Origin: Baylisascaris procyonis
Taxonomy: Eukaryota; Nematoda; Chromadorea; Rhabditida; Ascarididae
Assembly (NCBI GenBank): GCA_037389465.1
Contig: JAZARR010000167.1
Location: 1,054,001-1,118,000, forward strand
Direction: 5' to 3'
Length of the DNA: 64,000 nt
Under the pieces are notes generated by a model, which worked only from the letters and a program-made list of their open reading frames with translations, was not told the DNA's origin and did no database searches. Below are positions 12,588-25,821 of the stretch, one piece after another. Made by a program: the position numbers and the translations under genes. The stretch's first letter is position 1, and each line of letters begins with the position of its first letter.

Positions 12588-14432
12588 AGAATTTCGGAAG
12601 GCCGTTCATTTAAGAAGGCTTTTTTTATTCTTTATTGCTTTCTAAGTAACGATTTTGCTTTGTGTCGAGAAGAATATTTTATTTATCAGCGAGTAATAGT
12701 TCAACACACTGTCTTCATCAACTGACGAGTATATAATTAAAATATAATTAAAAATATGTAAAAAGTATTTTTCATAATTTTTTAATATTTCCTTTTCATT
12801 AATAATTATGCATTTTTACTTCTTGTCAACGATTGCCACACTGATTACTTGGGAAAAACTTACATAGTCAGTAAGAAATAAATGAGAAGAAAGGGTGGTG
12901 AATTTGCAAAATGGAACCATACAGGTGCATGCAAACACCTTCAATTTTTATCACTTTTAAAAATCCACTACTAAAGTTTTTTTTGTTAAATAAAATATAG
13001 AAAACCAAAAAGATGCAAAATTTAAGGCAAAAATTTCTCAAATTTCTTTGTTGTGGGTAAGAAAAACTTTTATTTTTCGAAAATTCTTTGTTACGAATAT
13101 ATCTTAAATCTAAGACAATTGTTCTCTTGAGTTTCACTTCATAATTACATGAGATTGATATTTGGTTGTACTGTTTGTATGTATTAAACGGAATTACCTG
13201 TGACAAAATCAACACCTATAATTCATAGATGTTTACCTTTTTTTTCTTTTGAACGAGCGAGCGAGGAGAAGAGTTGAACGTATTACAGTTGAACGATATA
13301 TTTGAGAACAAATAAGGAAACAAATATTTATAAAAAATAATTGTAAAATATGAACATCCATTTAGCGGATAGGAACAAAAAGATTAGTAAATAAGCGCGA
13401 AATGTAATATGGAAATAAGAGAGGAATATCGCTGTTTATAAAAATTTATTACGTTTGCCAGGGCATGAAATTTCCTTTATTACATTTGACGTGCAAAATT
13501 GATATAATGCTGCTTTCCACTTGGAATTTTTGATCTTTTCATCCGTTGATCGATCAGATATTTAGAAATGCTATAAAATATTTCGATACTAGTTTGGAAT
13601 GAGGGATATTAAATTTAAACATTTCAAAAAAGTGTAAATAAAAATTTAAAAATTGGCAGCAATCCAATTATCCTCCAAAATGATCAAATGTTTCAAGTTT
13701 CCATCAGAATGATTTTATAAATATATCCGCATAAGTTTTTCAAATCAAGCATTTTCAATCGAATAGAAATGGGAAATGATTCAAAAATGGAATTGTGGTG
13801 TTATGAAGTTCATTGCCTTCTTGGTTGAACACCATTTCTGTTGTTCAATTATTCAGCTGCTGCTTACAAGGTAGTACGGATGACGCCAAGCTTCTTCCGA
13901 CTACAGAACTTGGCCAAAACTTGACTACAAAACCTAACGATCTCTATGGATTTTAATATTGTAATGGATGCTTGTTTTGTGCACATATCTAAGATTTGTT
14001 CATAATTACCGTTTAAGCCTCATTTATTTACTATTTTTTTTTACCTTATAATGATGTGGTACTTGAGGTTGTGTTGCCTCTGATTTGAGTTCAAAACCTC
14101 TGAATTACACGGGACAGTTTAAAGATTCCAAATTTACAGGCCTTTCCTTTCCCCTTCGAACAAATGGTCGTTGCGTCTGTGTGAACAGAATTGTGTTGGC
14201 CGCTTTTTTTCCATGTCCGGAGGTTTATATGCGCAAAACGCGCTCAAACGAAATCGTGTCCATGTGTATGTAGGAGTCTGTTTGCCCTTGTGTTTGGCAG
14301 TTTCGTCTCGGCGATCATTGAAACAAGAATTGTGGGATTTGATGAGTGTAATCCACAACATAGGGTCTCACCTCATACTACCGTCCAGGTCGATCCATTG
14401 ACGTGGAAGGGAATTACAATTATAAGGAGCGT

Positions 14433-14508
14433 GCCTAAAATTTGCATATCGGTTCAGGTTGGGTTCGGGTTAGAGCTGTAACGGACATACCTAAAATTTA
14501 CATATCGG
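14433..14508. repeat. Imperfect direct repeat pair
   Basis: cctaaaatttgcatatcgg occurs near 14433 and cctaaaatttacatatcgg near 14490, each followed by a ggttcaggttgggtt-like or aacagattgagtt stretch. The unit is about 35 bp with roughly 57 bp between starts. It may be a remnant of a small tandem duplication. Confidence 0.6.
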
Positions 14509-14656
14509 AACAGATTGAGTTAGCGTGCACTGCCATTTTGCAGCCAGTCGGATTGCAAAACGCATCGTTTGCAGAGGATTAGTGCTAGCAGTTGGATCTG
14601 TTGAATGACAGTGAGTTATTGCGTGTGCTTTCTTGGTTATTGGCAGCTTATTAAAC

Positions 14657-14807
14657 CGGTTGCGTTGGCGAACGTGAACGTGCCAGCTGCTCTGGCAGGT
14701 GGTATGCTCTGGTACGCTTCTCCAGTCGTTGAGTTTGTCGCTGCATCCTTATATCGTCGGGATTTCATCCATGCCTTCGAATACAATGCTCCCTCGGAAA
14801 TGGAAGA
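14657..14807 (-). CDS. Ambiguous coding exon, unknown product
   Basis: On the minus strand a frame of 50 codons is bounded by an acceptor (gatttgtgcag) at its 5' side and a GTTTAA donor after 14657, ending phase 1. The peptide is Ala/Ser/Thr-rich with a basic patch (WMKSRRYKD). The opposite strand is also open here for about 80 codons with a hydrophobic stretch, so the true strand is not certain. The higher GC than the surroundings favours coding on one of the two. No family was recognised. Confidence 0.25.
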
Positions 14808-15967
14808 CTGCACAAATCTATTAGTCATCTCCATCCCCTTCCTCTCCCACCTTTCAGACGCTCTCCATCCTCCCGAGACCTTTTTTTAAATAGTTTTCTT
14901 TAAATTCAATGCTTCCTTGTTGTTGGTTACCCCTTCTATACTGTTCTTTGAAATGCCATTTCGCCAAATTCTGTCTCTTCCTTATGCTTAGACCTCTATC
15001 TGTTGAGCTAAAATTGTGATTCGTTAAGATTGATTCCGAAGTTTTGCCAAATATGGATTGAAACCTGAGACTGGGAATTAAACGAGTGTTTATATGATGA
15101 GACTAATTCTGGTCAAGATTCACCTTTTTTAAGATGAAGAATTCGTAGCTATGAGTTTTAAATAACCATCCACCACCATTATTTCTTTGAATGGCTCCGG
15201 TCATGATATGTTATGGTGTTCTATAACACTGTCCTGTGGGAGGAATAAAATGTTAGCTGTATCCTATTTGATGTCTGTTATGAATACTTCCAAGTCTTCA
15301 TTAATGCTCGCGAAGGAAGCTGCTGAAATTATCCATCTCCTAGTAGGGACTTAACTTTTTGACTCCAGGCGTTGACCTTAAACTAAAGTTGACCGAGAAG
15401 AGTTATTGAACGCTTTGAAGTGAATGTTGACTTTATTTGTTTCAGTTCCTGAGTTCATAACCTTCGAATATCATTTCTTCGATTTCATAGGATTGGATCA
15501 CAGGCACTCATCGAAAGTTGCTACTTAACGCTAGAGGAAAAGAATTTGGAAAGTGGATACAGCTAAAAATGAATTCTATACTCATGTTCGGCAGTTTTCA
15601 ATAATTGTGACGTTCGTCTGTGCAATTATTAAGAGTGATACTAACAGGTATATGCAGCCTGCTCAACGTGTCCACCAACCCATTTCGAAAATTTTAAATT
15701 AGGGTCCTTGTGAGGTCTCAGCAATCAAAGAATTTCGCATATCCACAGCTGGGATTCACTCTTGGTGAATGCCAGATAAGGGTGACACAACGTGTAACGC
15801 GCATGGAACATACGAAGAATCGAAGATACAGTGCGTTTCTTTGAACACCGCTGGTATGCTCCAAGCTGTGTATATGTTCGACCACACTACCTCGAATATC
15901 GGTTACCTAATCTCTCGTGAGTAGAACTGAAGCGGATCGAAGCATTTCACTTGCAGACGTGGCTGGC

Positions 15968-17232
15968 ATGTCGACAGTAGCAGGAAACGCAACCGAGCTG
16001 TCGCCAATAATAAAATGCCCATTTTGTCATGTACCTGTTTTGGGTAAAGAAGATAAGTTTTGCCGCAGGTGCGGATATCGAATACTTCAATGCGCTAAAT
16101 GCAGTCAACCTGTCAGGTAAACATTATTAATTATTTCGTTCACTTCAATTATTGAATTGATGAGAGCCTTTGATACAAGTCCTATTGATGTGAACGCTTA
16201 GTGTTCGGTTTACATGCATTTGAGGTCAAGGTGGACTTCGACGTCGGCTTGCTGTTATCATCGGATATGATAACCTGATGACGGACTTTTCTTGGTTATG
16301 AACTAAGTTCACTACACGCGGCTGTCCAGGATTTTTGCGGGGCGAAGGAGTGGAAAAGAAATTTGGAAGAAGAGGCGATCGTCGTTGTCTCGTTTCAAAG
16401 GCAGATAGACAGGTGGCCAAAGCGCTTGCCAGAAATGGTTTTTAAGCGCTTTTGAGCGAAATTCGATCGAACAGAACATTATTCAGCTAGAAATGTTCAC
16501 ATAGACTAATTCCTATTTTTTTCGCGGCAATGAATCCTCTTTGAAAAATTTTAGAGGACCAACACATCTTTCATATGTGATATTTATTATGCATTCAAAT
16601 ATTTATGTAAATTTAGCTGAAGTTTTTTTAATGCAAAAATATTTGAAAATCGTTTCTTGAAAATGTTGCAATGATGAAGCAGTCAATATACTGTTAGCGG
16701 ATAGCATTCAATAGTTGAACGTGGTTCAAGTCTTTTTAACCTCGAGAGGTGCCCAAATGTTGACATTCTTATTGAGACGTTTTTTTCGAACTCTATGGAA
16801 TAGATGACGATCTTTAAGTGTTTGTAAACATTCCAAAAATTCTTCGGTTGATCTAAGTTTATGCTGCAATCTGGACTTCGAGCAAAGGTGAACAATGTCA
16901 CTTAATATGGTAATAGGGAGAATGACGCAATATGTGTGACTTTGCGTTAACACGATATACACTCTCTGCCAGAAGCATCTCTTATTGAAAAAGTGTAGCA
17001 ATCGTCCCGTCATAGTTTATATTCTTATGGCCACTCATTGAATCTTGAAACGATTTTTACCTTCAGGGAATGCGATCGCTACTGTGGAGCATGTGGGGCG
17101 AAACGTTTATACTTGCTGGAGCTGTGGCGTCAAGGAGCCTTACATCGGTCGCCGTTGTTCGTTAGCGTGGTAACTCTAATTGTGGGTGCATCATGGTTGA
17201 CACTTTATTATGTCCTTCGTAAACATCGTTAG
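15968..17232 (+). CDS. Double zinc-ribbon protein with C-terminal membrane anchor
   Basis: Complete two-exon gene: 15968-16116 and 17067-17232, encoding 104 residues. Four Cys pairs form two zinc ribbons: C17/C20 with C32/C35, and C42/C45 with C56/C59 (CPFC, CRRCG, CAKC, CGACG). This is the double zinc-ribbon layout, used for protein or nucleic-acid contact. Residues about 80-100 are hydrophobic (SPLFVSVVTLIVGASWL) and the protein ends in RKHR, so it is probably tail-anchored with the ribbons in the cytosol. The ATG lies 11 bp behind an acceptor (cacttgcag, 15956), a likely trans-splice site. The donor GTAAAC and acceptor CTTCAG preserve the frame across the Arg50 codon. The Cys spacing is seen directly; the biological role is unknown. 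Confidence 0.82.
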
Positions 17233-17587
17233 ATAGAACAACTTTAAAGAGGAATGTATTTCCTTTACTATTACTAGCATTTCGATGATGTATTTTTTGT
17301 TTTATTTTTGCTTCATTCATATTTTCTAGCAAATAACACCATTTATAGGAAAAGACTTTAAACCAGTGGAATGTATATTTCCACTCTTTGTGGTGGACTT
17401 TAATGTCTTAAAATTGATCAAGTTTGTTAGGCAAGAAGTTTTTTTACATGTAGTTTCTATAGAATTTAACGGCAATGTACCCATTGACAACGAAATTCTT
17501 CAGTTTCTAGGAAATCTCGTAATATAATTTAATTCCAGGGGTCTTTTTTCCCATCGCAGGAAATTTTTTTGTGGAGGATCCAGCAAA

Positions 17588-18667
17588 ATGCCGGATTTTA
17601 TTGTCATTGATGAAGAAGCAATCGAGGGGAAGTATGAAAAAAGCATTTAATTCCGCTATAATGATCTCATCTTATAGATCGATGTTTATGATTTATAAAA
17701 AGTGAACGAACTTGATAGGTTGCAATCGTCTCCTAGCGCCTTCTTCAAATATAGATTGTATGTTACATATAATGTTGCATACTGTTCACGTACCATTATT
17801 CACCTTATTTTCCATTTTAACAAAAATATTTCCGTTTTGACTGCGGCGAAAGCGAAGTTCGAGTCACATATGGCGAATCTTTCTTTTATTGATACTAGAG
17901 AGCAATCGTAGTATTCTTGAACTTCCGGTGCAATGTACTTAATTTGAATTGTTGTCGTTGAAGTTTACGATCGAGAAAAACGGTGATTCTGTCAGTATAA
18001 TTGATAAATTGCCACTTTATAATGAATTGTTTTATTCGTGATTAAATTCTTCTTTTTTCGGTGAATTATCGAATGTCATGAATCAATTTGACTCTGATTG
18101 AGTTCACAACAATATATGCCATAGCACTTGTGTTCTCTTCAATGAATCCTTTATAGAAGCACATTGCTGTGCATTTAATTTAAACGCATTTTGATCTCAC
18201 TATTGGGTGCAAACCTTGTTTACTAAACCGTCAAGAACGATTGAATTTGAAAAAAAAAGGATTGAAAAAACCTTTTCTTAAGTTTCCAGGTAGGAGACAT
18301 ACCGTAAAGCTATAATTATAAATGTCTGTCGTTTGAATGGTCTTAGATAAAAAAATAGAGTTTATTAGTGAATTCTCTTCAATATCGTTATGAGATCTGG
18401 GGAATTTATAAATAAGCAGCGATTATTGAGTGTCATATCGTGGCCGAGAAATTATTTACGAAATAATAGAAAGATGCTATTGAGTGAGAAAATATTTTGC
18501 CTTTTTTTAGCCAAACCAATGCGGAAAGTCCTAAAATTTTGCAATTGGGAGGGGACAGTGGGGAATTGCAAGACCGTGCCTGCTTATTTATCTCATCTGA
18601 AACCGAGCTCCAGCTCCACAGTTACGATTCTGTGGCACTGGAAGTGCCTTATTTTCCATTCGACTGA
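17588..18667 (+). CDS. Small acidic orphan protein, 66 residues
   Basis: Two exons, 17588-17631 and 18511-18667, join through Asn15 (AA|C) in phase 2. The ATG lies 28 bp behind a strong acceptor (ttttttcccatcgcag, ending 17559). The product is acidic: the N terminus reads MPDFIVIDEEAIEG and the C terminus ends in EVPYFPFD. It has no signal peptide, membrane segment or recognised domain. The gene starts only 330 bp after the zinc-ribbon gene on the same strand, which fits an operon-like arrangement with separate trans-splice sites. The second exon competes with a longer open frame in another phase (18390-18722), but only the phase used here joins to the first exon and has the acceptor ctttttttag. 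Confidence 0.6.
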
Positions 18668-20259
18668 TCTCTTAGTGTTTAGCAATGAAACAAACATCCT
18701 AGCGTACCGCGTTCACGCATAGGCGCAATTTTCGGTGCATGGCTGGGGCTATCTATGGTTGTAAACAGTCTTACAAATATAATAGGATTACATAATGGCT
18801 CGCAGACCGATTTAAGCGATACAAATGACGCATGTTTGTGGACAAAATCCTACACTTTTCCGCCCGACCATTTTTTCTCAGGGTGGTCGTTTGAGGTCCT
18901 CCCTTGCCATCAGAATACTAGTGACCATTAAAGAAAGGTTGGATCCAAAGGACCATTGACCCCGCCCGAAGAAAAAAACAGGTCAACAGTATGGCATTCA
19001 GGCCTATCAGAAATTGACCTCATTCCACGTTTGAACCTGTGCCAGACTGCGGTCCACAGCCGCAGCGATTTGATTAGCTTTACTAAGAATTTTACTAAAT
19101 AAGAGGTGTGAATGGTAATGGGATTTATTACTACCAAAACAGGGGTCAAAAGGGAGAGATTGGGTTTTTGAAACACGGCAGTATAAAAGTAGACATTTTG
19201 GGGGAGAAAATTTCCTCCACCCCCCTCCCCTCCTACCCCAAAAAAGATTTCTGACCTCTTTATATTCTATTACGACATGGTAGTCGCATTTTAAAAGGAA
19301 TTTTCATACCACAATAAATGCCTAACATAACGCCATCTGTTGCCTCACAAATTCATCTCAGCTGTAGGTTCCACTATTCCGGGTACAATTATTCGAACTG
19401 TAGTTAAAATTGAAGAATAACAGACGGAACGACTATATAGTTCATTAAAGACTTAAAGGTGTACAGCCTCAAGTAGATGTGGTGTAACAGAGATCTTAAA
19501 AATTCCCTTCTATGCAACTTTCAGTGGCGTCGATGTGGTGTCACAGACATACATGGGAGCAAATATATGCCATAAAATGAAAGTTTCAAGTAAGAGATAT
19601 TTTTAAAAATAATATTTCTATTAACGTAAGAATATATGTATTATTTTTGCGTTCATTTATTTCACTTACTTTTAATATCGCAATCAAAACCACAATTTTT
19701 ATTGCGTTATTAACGAGTGAAATCCTCTGTAATTAGTAAATAATAGAAATATTCTAATTTATATTCATATTTAAAAATATCTGACATTGGTTCTATTCTT
19801 TAAACGTATATTTTAGTGCTTCCAGCAACAAAAACTTTAGTCAACAAATGAACAATAAAATGGTTTGCTTCAGAGATATGACGAATGATACGATGCTATA
19901 ATACTTTAGCACTCCAAATATTTGCATAAGATAGTGATAGGACAAGTATACGACAACGTCAATTAGTTCAGCAATCGCTGATTTTGTAGAAGCAGTAGAA
20001 GGCGAGGGGAGGGGAGGGAGGAGTTTTCTGAAAACATGATCCCTATTCCGGAAACCATTTCGCTACCTAGACGGAAATTATTCTCGTCATTTCTGGCTTA
20101 GGATTTTGCAAAAAAAGGCAAAATCCGTTTATTGTATAGAAGTTCAACCAGCATCATACTGAAATCCGATATTGAACAGTTACCTTGGATGAATGTTTAC
20201 ATTTAACAAAATGACCTTATTCTTCCTTCATAGCCTAGGAGGAAATTTTTGTTGATTTC
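18668..20259. other. Intergenic, with a short direct repeat
   Basis: Between the 3' ends of a plus-strand and a minus-strand gene. The stretch 18.72-19.18 kb is less AT-rich than its neighbours and might be an old mobile-element remnant, but no terminal repeats or transposase motif could be seen. Two copies of a 21-bp sequence (gtagatgtggtgtaacagaga / gtcgatgtggtgtcacagaca, given in halves of the same pattern) start near 19472 and 19527. Confidence 0.35.
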
Positions 20260-23200
20260 CTAAGCGATAATGAAATATTCCTTTGAACCGTCTTTATGGC
20301 AGGAAAGAAACCGTCTTCTACAGGTGCTTTCCTCCTTACCTCCACCTTCACCGTTCCGTTCGAACACCTTTAGGCACACAGAAGCTGCTAACCCCGGAAG
20401 TAGGCAATGCCGACAGGTGATATTATGTAAGTTGTGATTACTATACATAAGTTGGTGAACCAAGTTGGTGTGCAGGATAGACAACAGGACCAATCCTTAC
20501 CTTCACATATGCAAATCATTAACATTTAAATGCAATTAGTATAAAATTCGTGTTTACAGAAATGCGATACATTTGTGACGAAATGAAAGACAAACAACAG
20601 CTTCGAAGAAAGTCAACATTAAATTTCATAGTTAAAGCGGTTAGAAGAGAAAGAATTCCATACGACACGATAAGAACAACAAGATGACAGCACCGCTGTA
20701 AAACTTCACACTATCTTACACAAAAAAACCTTTCGCTCCGATTCGACTCCGGCTGTAACATATTATGGGTGGCGCCCATGTAGACTAGTAACTAGGTAGG
20801 ATTAAGATCATCAGTGGTGGACATCGGCAGTGAAACGACAACGGGAAGCTAGTGCTGACTTTGACACTGGAACAGCTAATTATTGAAATGTCAGCACATC
20901 TCTCTAAACAATCTCTATAATCCACACCATAAGATTATACCTATTTAAGAAGGATGCCTCTGAAAACAGTACCATATGACGATTGCAATTAGTATACCCT
21001 CCCTCCTTCGAATTCAGCCACTTCGCCACTTTCTTGATCCACTTAAGGAAATATTTCTAAATGAAACTTCCCTAGGGAGTCCCGTATCGAAGTACCCTCC
21101 AGTATGGTAAAACCTAAACCTGAGAGTACCAACGAGCACAGTGGTATAAGAGCAACGAGGACTATTAACTCGATTAATCGAAGCATGGTTTCGAAGTGAA
21201 CTGCTCTTGTGATAATGAATCATTTCCGTTGACGACCATTGATATAGAGGTTTTTCCGCCCGTTGATGAATTACTGCGTGACTGGACGTTCGTTCTCCGT
21301 AAATACTCCTTGAATGTACATGAAACGGCCAATTGCCATGTATTAAATAGTCCAAATGCGACAATCGAAATGAATATTATCGCACATTGAATGTAATACG
21401 AGGTCGTCTTTTGTGTATATAAAGCTGCAACAGGTATGTAAAGGTAACAACCAGGTATTCATTGATTGTCACCTTTCGAGTCTTTATTCAAACGCATTTT
21501 CATCAACGAATAAGAAGATCAAAGAGGAAAATGCTATAATATGATATTGCAAGCTTGCAATCAAATTGCAAATAATTACACCTCACAATTGAGGTTTAGC
21601 ATTGCATCTTCAAATATCGTCATGCAATATTAGCTATATGAAATTCTTTTAGATTTGTGTAAAATTCATAAAATTATCTGCACTAAACTCAAATAATAAA
21701 AAAAACTTACTATCGAACGCCCAATTAAGAACCATAATTATATAAAGCGGCTTAAAGAAATAGTAATAGAGGAAGATGAGACCGAAATAAAGCGATAGAA
21801 ATATGTGAAAACACTGAAAATATATTCGATTAACCATAACATTTACGCACATTTACTCAACTTACTTGGGCCTTAACTCCAACGATAGCTCTCTCGATGG
21901 TCTCATGAACAGCTCGACCACTCTCCTGTGCCCTCCTCTCCCCTTCCTCCCTTCCGACAAATGAATTTGACGTTCTTCGAAGGCGTTATCGTTGGAATTT
22001 TCTTTGCAAAGTTGAGCCTATTTGAATATATATTGCCATTTTAGGATCTACTTCGACGGCATTATGCGTTAAACTTTATGAAGTGATATCATCGTGTTTT
22101 CATTAAAGACCTATGCTGCAAAACTTTGGGATGAAGGAATACCGTCATTTCCCCCTCTCCCCAAAGATACCGACCCCTCTTCCATCGAATATCACCCTTC
22201 CTTCTCATCATAAAATTCGGAAAAAGTAGTGCTATTAGACACATAAAATGTCGCATATCTTATAAATATTTTGTGACCGAAAATAACCCCTCCCTCCTTA
22301 GTAGTCTGCTTTCCAATAATACCCCCTACTCCCAGATCAAAAGCCTTGAGAATTTGTTACCATCCTCTCCATTGAATTCAAGGCCGTACACCACTCTGTA
22401 AAAATTCAATCCCATTGCGTACATTCCCAAAACTACTTCCTCAATCACATAAAACGTGCATCTGCCGAAAGAGAAAGAATATAAATTTTAATTACCAACA
22501 TCTCTATACGAGATTTTAAAGAAGACTATTTCACACCTTTCTGCAATGCACGTGATAATCATGTGTATATGATTCGTTAGAAGTGTTCACTCAACAAACT
22601 ATACCTCTCATAAAAGATCCATCCTATGTACCCTCAGTGCGATAGGTTTAATGAGTGCAAAATGTGGCCGCATGCAGGTATTCCATTGTTTCTAGTCTCA
22701 TCAACCATAACTCACTATTCCAGCGCACTGTGCCTTGTTCTACACCCCATCCCCACTCTCTCCCCTTTCTCCTCCTCCCTCTTCTCAGCCTTTTTACAAG
22801 TGACTTTTTGACGTAAAATTTTCGATAATAAGCATTTTCGTTGTACACGTCGTATAATCACTACTCCAGTGTGAAATAAGCAAAAAGCTGGGACGCGCAC
22901 AGGAGTTATTGACGGAGCCATTCAGATCAACGAGTTCGGGCATGCCTTATTTCTTAAGGACTGAAATATTTCGACGGGACAATATCGTAGGATTTTGTAT
23001 AAACCTTCCCTGTCAAATTAATTCTGGCAGAAATAACTGATAACCAAATAAGTGTCAATCCAGAATTAATAGTTTCTCTCGCTCCGTAAGATAAACCTAG
23101 GATGGCATACTAGCGCCGCGTCCTGATGAAATCAGCAAACTTCCTTATCCGTAGGATCTTATTCAAAACTACAAATGTAAAATATTGTAAAATAATTCCA

Positions 23201-24454
23201 AATAAGCATTAAAATATTTGTAAAAATCGCAATTTTAGTAGAACAACTCACCGAAATGGCAATAATTGGCCATACAAGATTATGCTTATGACGAAGCATC
23301 GCAATAATTGTTAGGAAAATAACGGATGCAGGTATCATAAGAATAAAAATTGCACGTCGAAAATAAACCAATTCCAATGAGAGAATTGTTAAAAGTGCCG
23401 CCACACCCACAATGAGTACCGCTCGAATTCCATTCTGTATCACCATTTATTATCACTGCTTTCACGGTTATTCTTATCAACTCAATACGGTAGTGACTGA
23501 ATATAGCTAGCTCCAGCTCCTTTATTTCTTTTAACAAAAGGAGCACTCACCTGTGAATGCAATTAGTTGTTACTCTAAGCTGAACTCAAGCTGAGGAAGT
23601 AACTGAAGTTTTGGAGCTAGCTGAGAAGTAACTGAAGGAAGTAACTGAAGCGTGGCAGGATCGGATATGTCAATAAAAAACGGATGGAGGGGTATAATCC
23701 CTGCGATGAGACAAATGCAGATTTACCTCCGAAATCGAGCGATCATTCTTCAAGGCCCCCTATTGCATCGTGGAAGAAGTATTTATCGTGGACGATAATT
23801 TTAGGTCTAAGTGGCTGGTACCATCTCTTCAGGATACTGATTCTGAGCTTCAGTTCCCGGATACAATCGGTTATGAGTGAGGGATCATCCTGTTCCCCGG
23901 TTAAGACCGGATGGAGTGGTAAGAATCCAATCATATACGCTCATAAAGTAGCGAAAACACAAATCGTCTCAAAGTGTATCAAAGTGCCCGCCTATTTCAC
24001 TAAGCAAATAAAAATGAAAAATCATCCACCAAAAATTTGAAATTTTATTCTTAACGAAAGTTCAGGCAATAAATGTTTTCATCCCGGATTATTCCCCTAT
24101 CAAGAATGGTATATTTGTGCATATAATTTCTATCAACTATATGAATTCTCCAACAAGTCTATAAAAATACGACAGTAAATGAGCAGTGATGAATCGAATG
24201 TACGAACCAATTTCAATATCTGAAAGAATATAAACATCTATAATGTGCACTAATTATAAAGATATGCAAAAATTTAGGGATTGAAGAAGTACAATACGAA
24301 ACTATATGAATAAGTTGTTGTCATAACCATTAATAGTGTGTATCGAACTTACGATGACGCTTAGTGTGCCACCCAAACATCTGAATGAGGTCGGATCATC
24401 CGCAAGTCGTATAGACGGTTCAAGTGTCACTGCAGATGATGTTTCACGATCCAT
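20260..24454 (-). CDS. Four-transmembrane nematode protein, 170 residues
   Basis: Four exons on the minus strand, 24454-24353, 23434-23252, 21813-21711 and 20384-20260, total 513 bp with every junction in phase. After a 30-residue polar N terminus with FRCLGG, there are hydrophobic segments at about 35-58, 62-82, 87-116 and 117-136, separated by short basic loops (FRR, RHKH, KP). The tail (VCLKVFERNGEGG onward) is charged and cytosolic-looking. This topology and the WxF-like motif (NWAFD) before the basic tail recall the small four-membrane-pass proteins expanded in nematodes (DUF7027-like); that link is inferred from layout, not from a match. The ATG lies behind an acceptor (cgtttcag, AG at 24538-24537), a likely trans-splice site. 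Donors are GTAAGT, GTGAGT and GTAAGT. Introns of 918, 1438 and 1326 bp hold unrelated open frames. Confidence 0.7.
23563..23653. repeat. Short tandem copies of a gaagtaactgaag unit
   Basis: The unit gaagtaactgaag (or agaagtaactgaag) occurs three times with ggagctagct-type spacers, within intron 1 of the four-transmembrane gene. The partly complementary string gctagctccagctcc lies just upstream at about 23506, so a short hairpin is possible. Confidence 0.5.
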
Positions 24455-25772
24455 TGCGATGATCACTCGTTGCTTTAATGCTTTCGCACTTCTTCTCTCT
24501 TATAAGTGGTTCCTTACTTAAGCACAAATAAACTTTCTGAAACGAAACAACTCTTTGAATAAATCGCTTCACTTTTATCACCACAAATAAATATAATTTA
24601 GGCTGCAGCGGTCTTTTATTTTATTTACATAATTACACCTTTTTAATCTTTTCATTAATCACATTAATTTGATCTTTATTACACAATTTTTTAATTAAAA
24701 TCTTTTCGAGTCATTTTATCGAAACTAAAAGAATATTCCTTCGTGTTATAAGCATTCTTAAATATAACAGCAAAACTTGATTAACCAATCCATAAAAATG
24801 CATTGAAACTATTACAATATGGACTAGAACGGAGCGTAGATACATTATCTACGATGCACTATTTACGGGTTCAATCTAAAAACAGTAAACGATTGACGGG
24901 TTTTTGTTCAAAAAGATGAGATTATAAGCTTTCTCCTCCTCTTCAACCCCCTCCTCAGTAAAGTCTTTCCTCGGCTACTTACTTTCTCAATCGCTTCGTT
25001 GGCTACAGTCGAAAAACATCCAAATGACGCCGATAATTCAAGGCTAATTCGTTTTTATCAACGACAGTATGTTGTAGAAAGTGTGCAAGGAAATCGTTAT
25101 GTATGCAAAATTTTAATAAAAGTAAAAAATGAAAATAGAAAAGTATAAATTCCGCCCGATTGCACATTTTGCCTAACCACCACAAAGAAACCCATTAACT
25201 CCTCTTTATAATCATGAAATAATGAGAAAAAAATCCTTAGAAAATAGCGCAATTTTCGAAACGCATGCACAGTGAACGCCTCTCAATCATGATGCAAAAA
25301 TTTTCTATATGAGATTTGAAATATGCTCAAATCTGCATATATTCCGTCTCGACGATGCCTCCGTTCCTGACGGACGGTTGTTTACAAAATTGACTACCCA
25401 TTCGACTCCCCCCCAACCTCAAGGAGAAGGCTGCAAGGTGGTATTGCATACCGTCCAACTATTCGGTTAATTTATCTGCGATGACACTATACGACAATAT
25501 TTATTATTACGCTCGCACATTAATATCATATAATGCGTATTGCTTTCAAAAATCTCATTGACTTTCAATAATAAAAATATCGCGCTCAAACACAATTTTC
25601 ACCCGTAAAAGCTGAACACATCATAATGTTGGTTCATTGCCAATCGACTGTGCACATTTTCGCCTGAAGTAATGAAAAATTTGCAAATAAAATCTCAGTT
25701 TTTTTGTAAACTGAAGCATTTAATTCGTTGTGATATTCAATTAAAGGTTTTTTTTTCGGTATTTATGTTGCG

Positions 25773-25778
<6 letters not shown>

Positions 25779-25820
<42 letters not shown>
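25779..25820. repeat. (TA)n microsatellite
   Basis: An uninterrupted run of about 21 TA units, directly visible, preceded by a T-rich stretch. Confidence 0.95.

Positions 25821-25821
<1 letters not shown>

Larger units (their letters stand above)
12588..15954. other. Mostly non-coding; one ambiguous exon near 14.7 kb
   Basis: AT-rich until about 14.1 kb, where a richer block (14.1-14.9 kb) begins. Within this block are imperfect direct repeats (14433-14508) and an ambiguous coding exon (14657-14807). A microexon-like piece at 13854-13867 (good acceptor, GTAGTA donor) could not be placed in any chain. Nothing else is supported. Confidence 0.35.

Noticed and set aside
12868..13215. 115-codon minus-strand frame
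   Set aside because: AT-driven composition (Lys, Asn, Phe, Ile), no splice site of quality and no domain. Long frames of this type occur by chance in low-GC sequence.
21867..21980. Open minus-strand segment before exon 3 of the four-transmembrane gene, ending in a GTAAGT donor
   Set aside because: It has no pyrimidine-rich acceptor and would insert a purely hydrophilic stretch into a membrane segment. Direct joining of exons 2 and 3 gives a clean hydrophobic helix.
23684..24040. 118-codon ATG-initiated + frame inside intron 1 of the four-transmembrane gene
   Set aside because: Not rejected as a biological question but not annotated as a gene: no domain, no conserved motif, and the other strand is also open over part of it.
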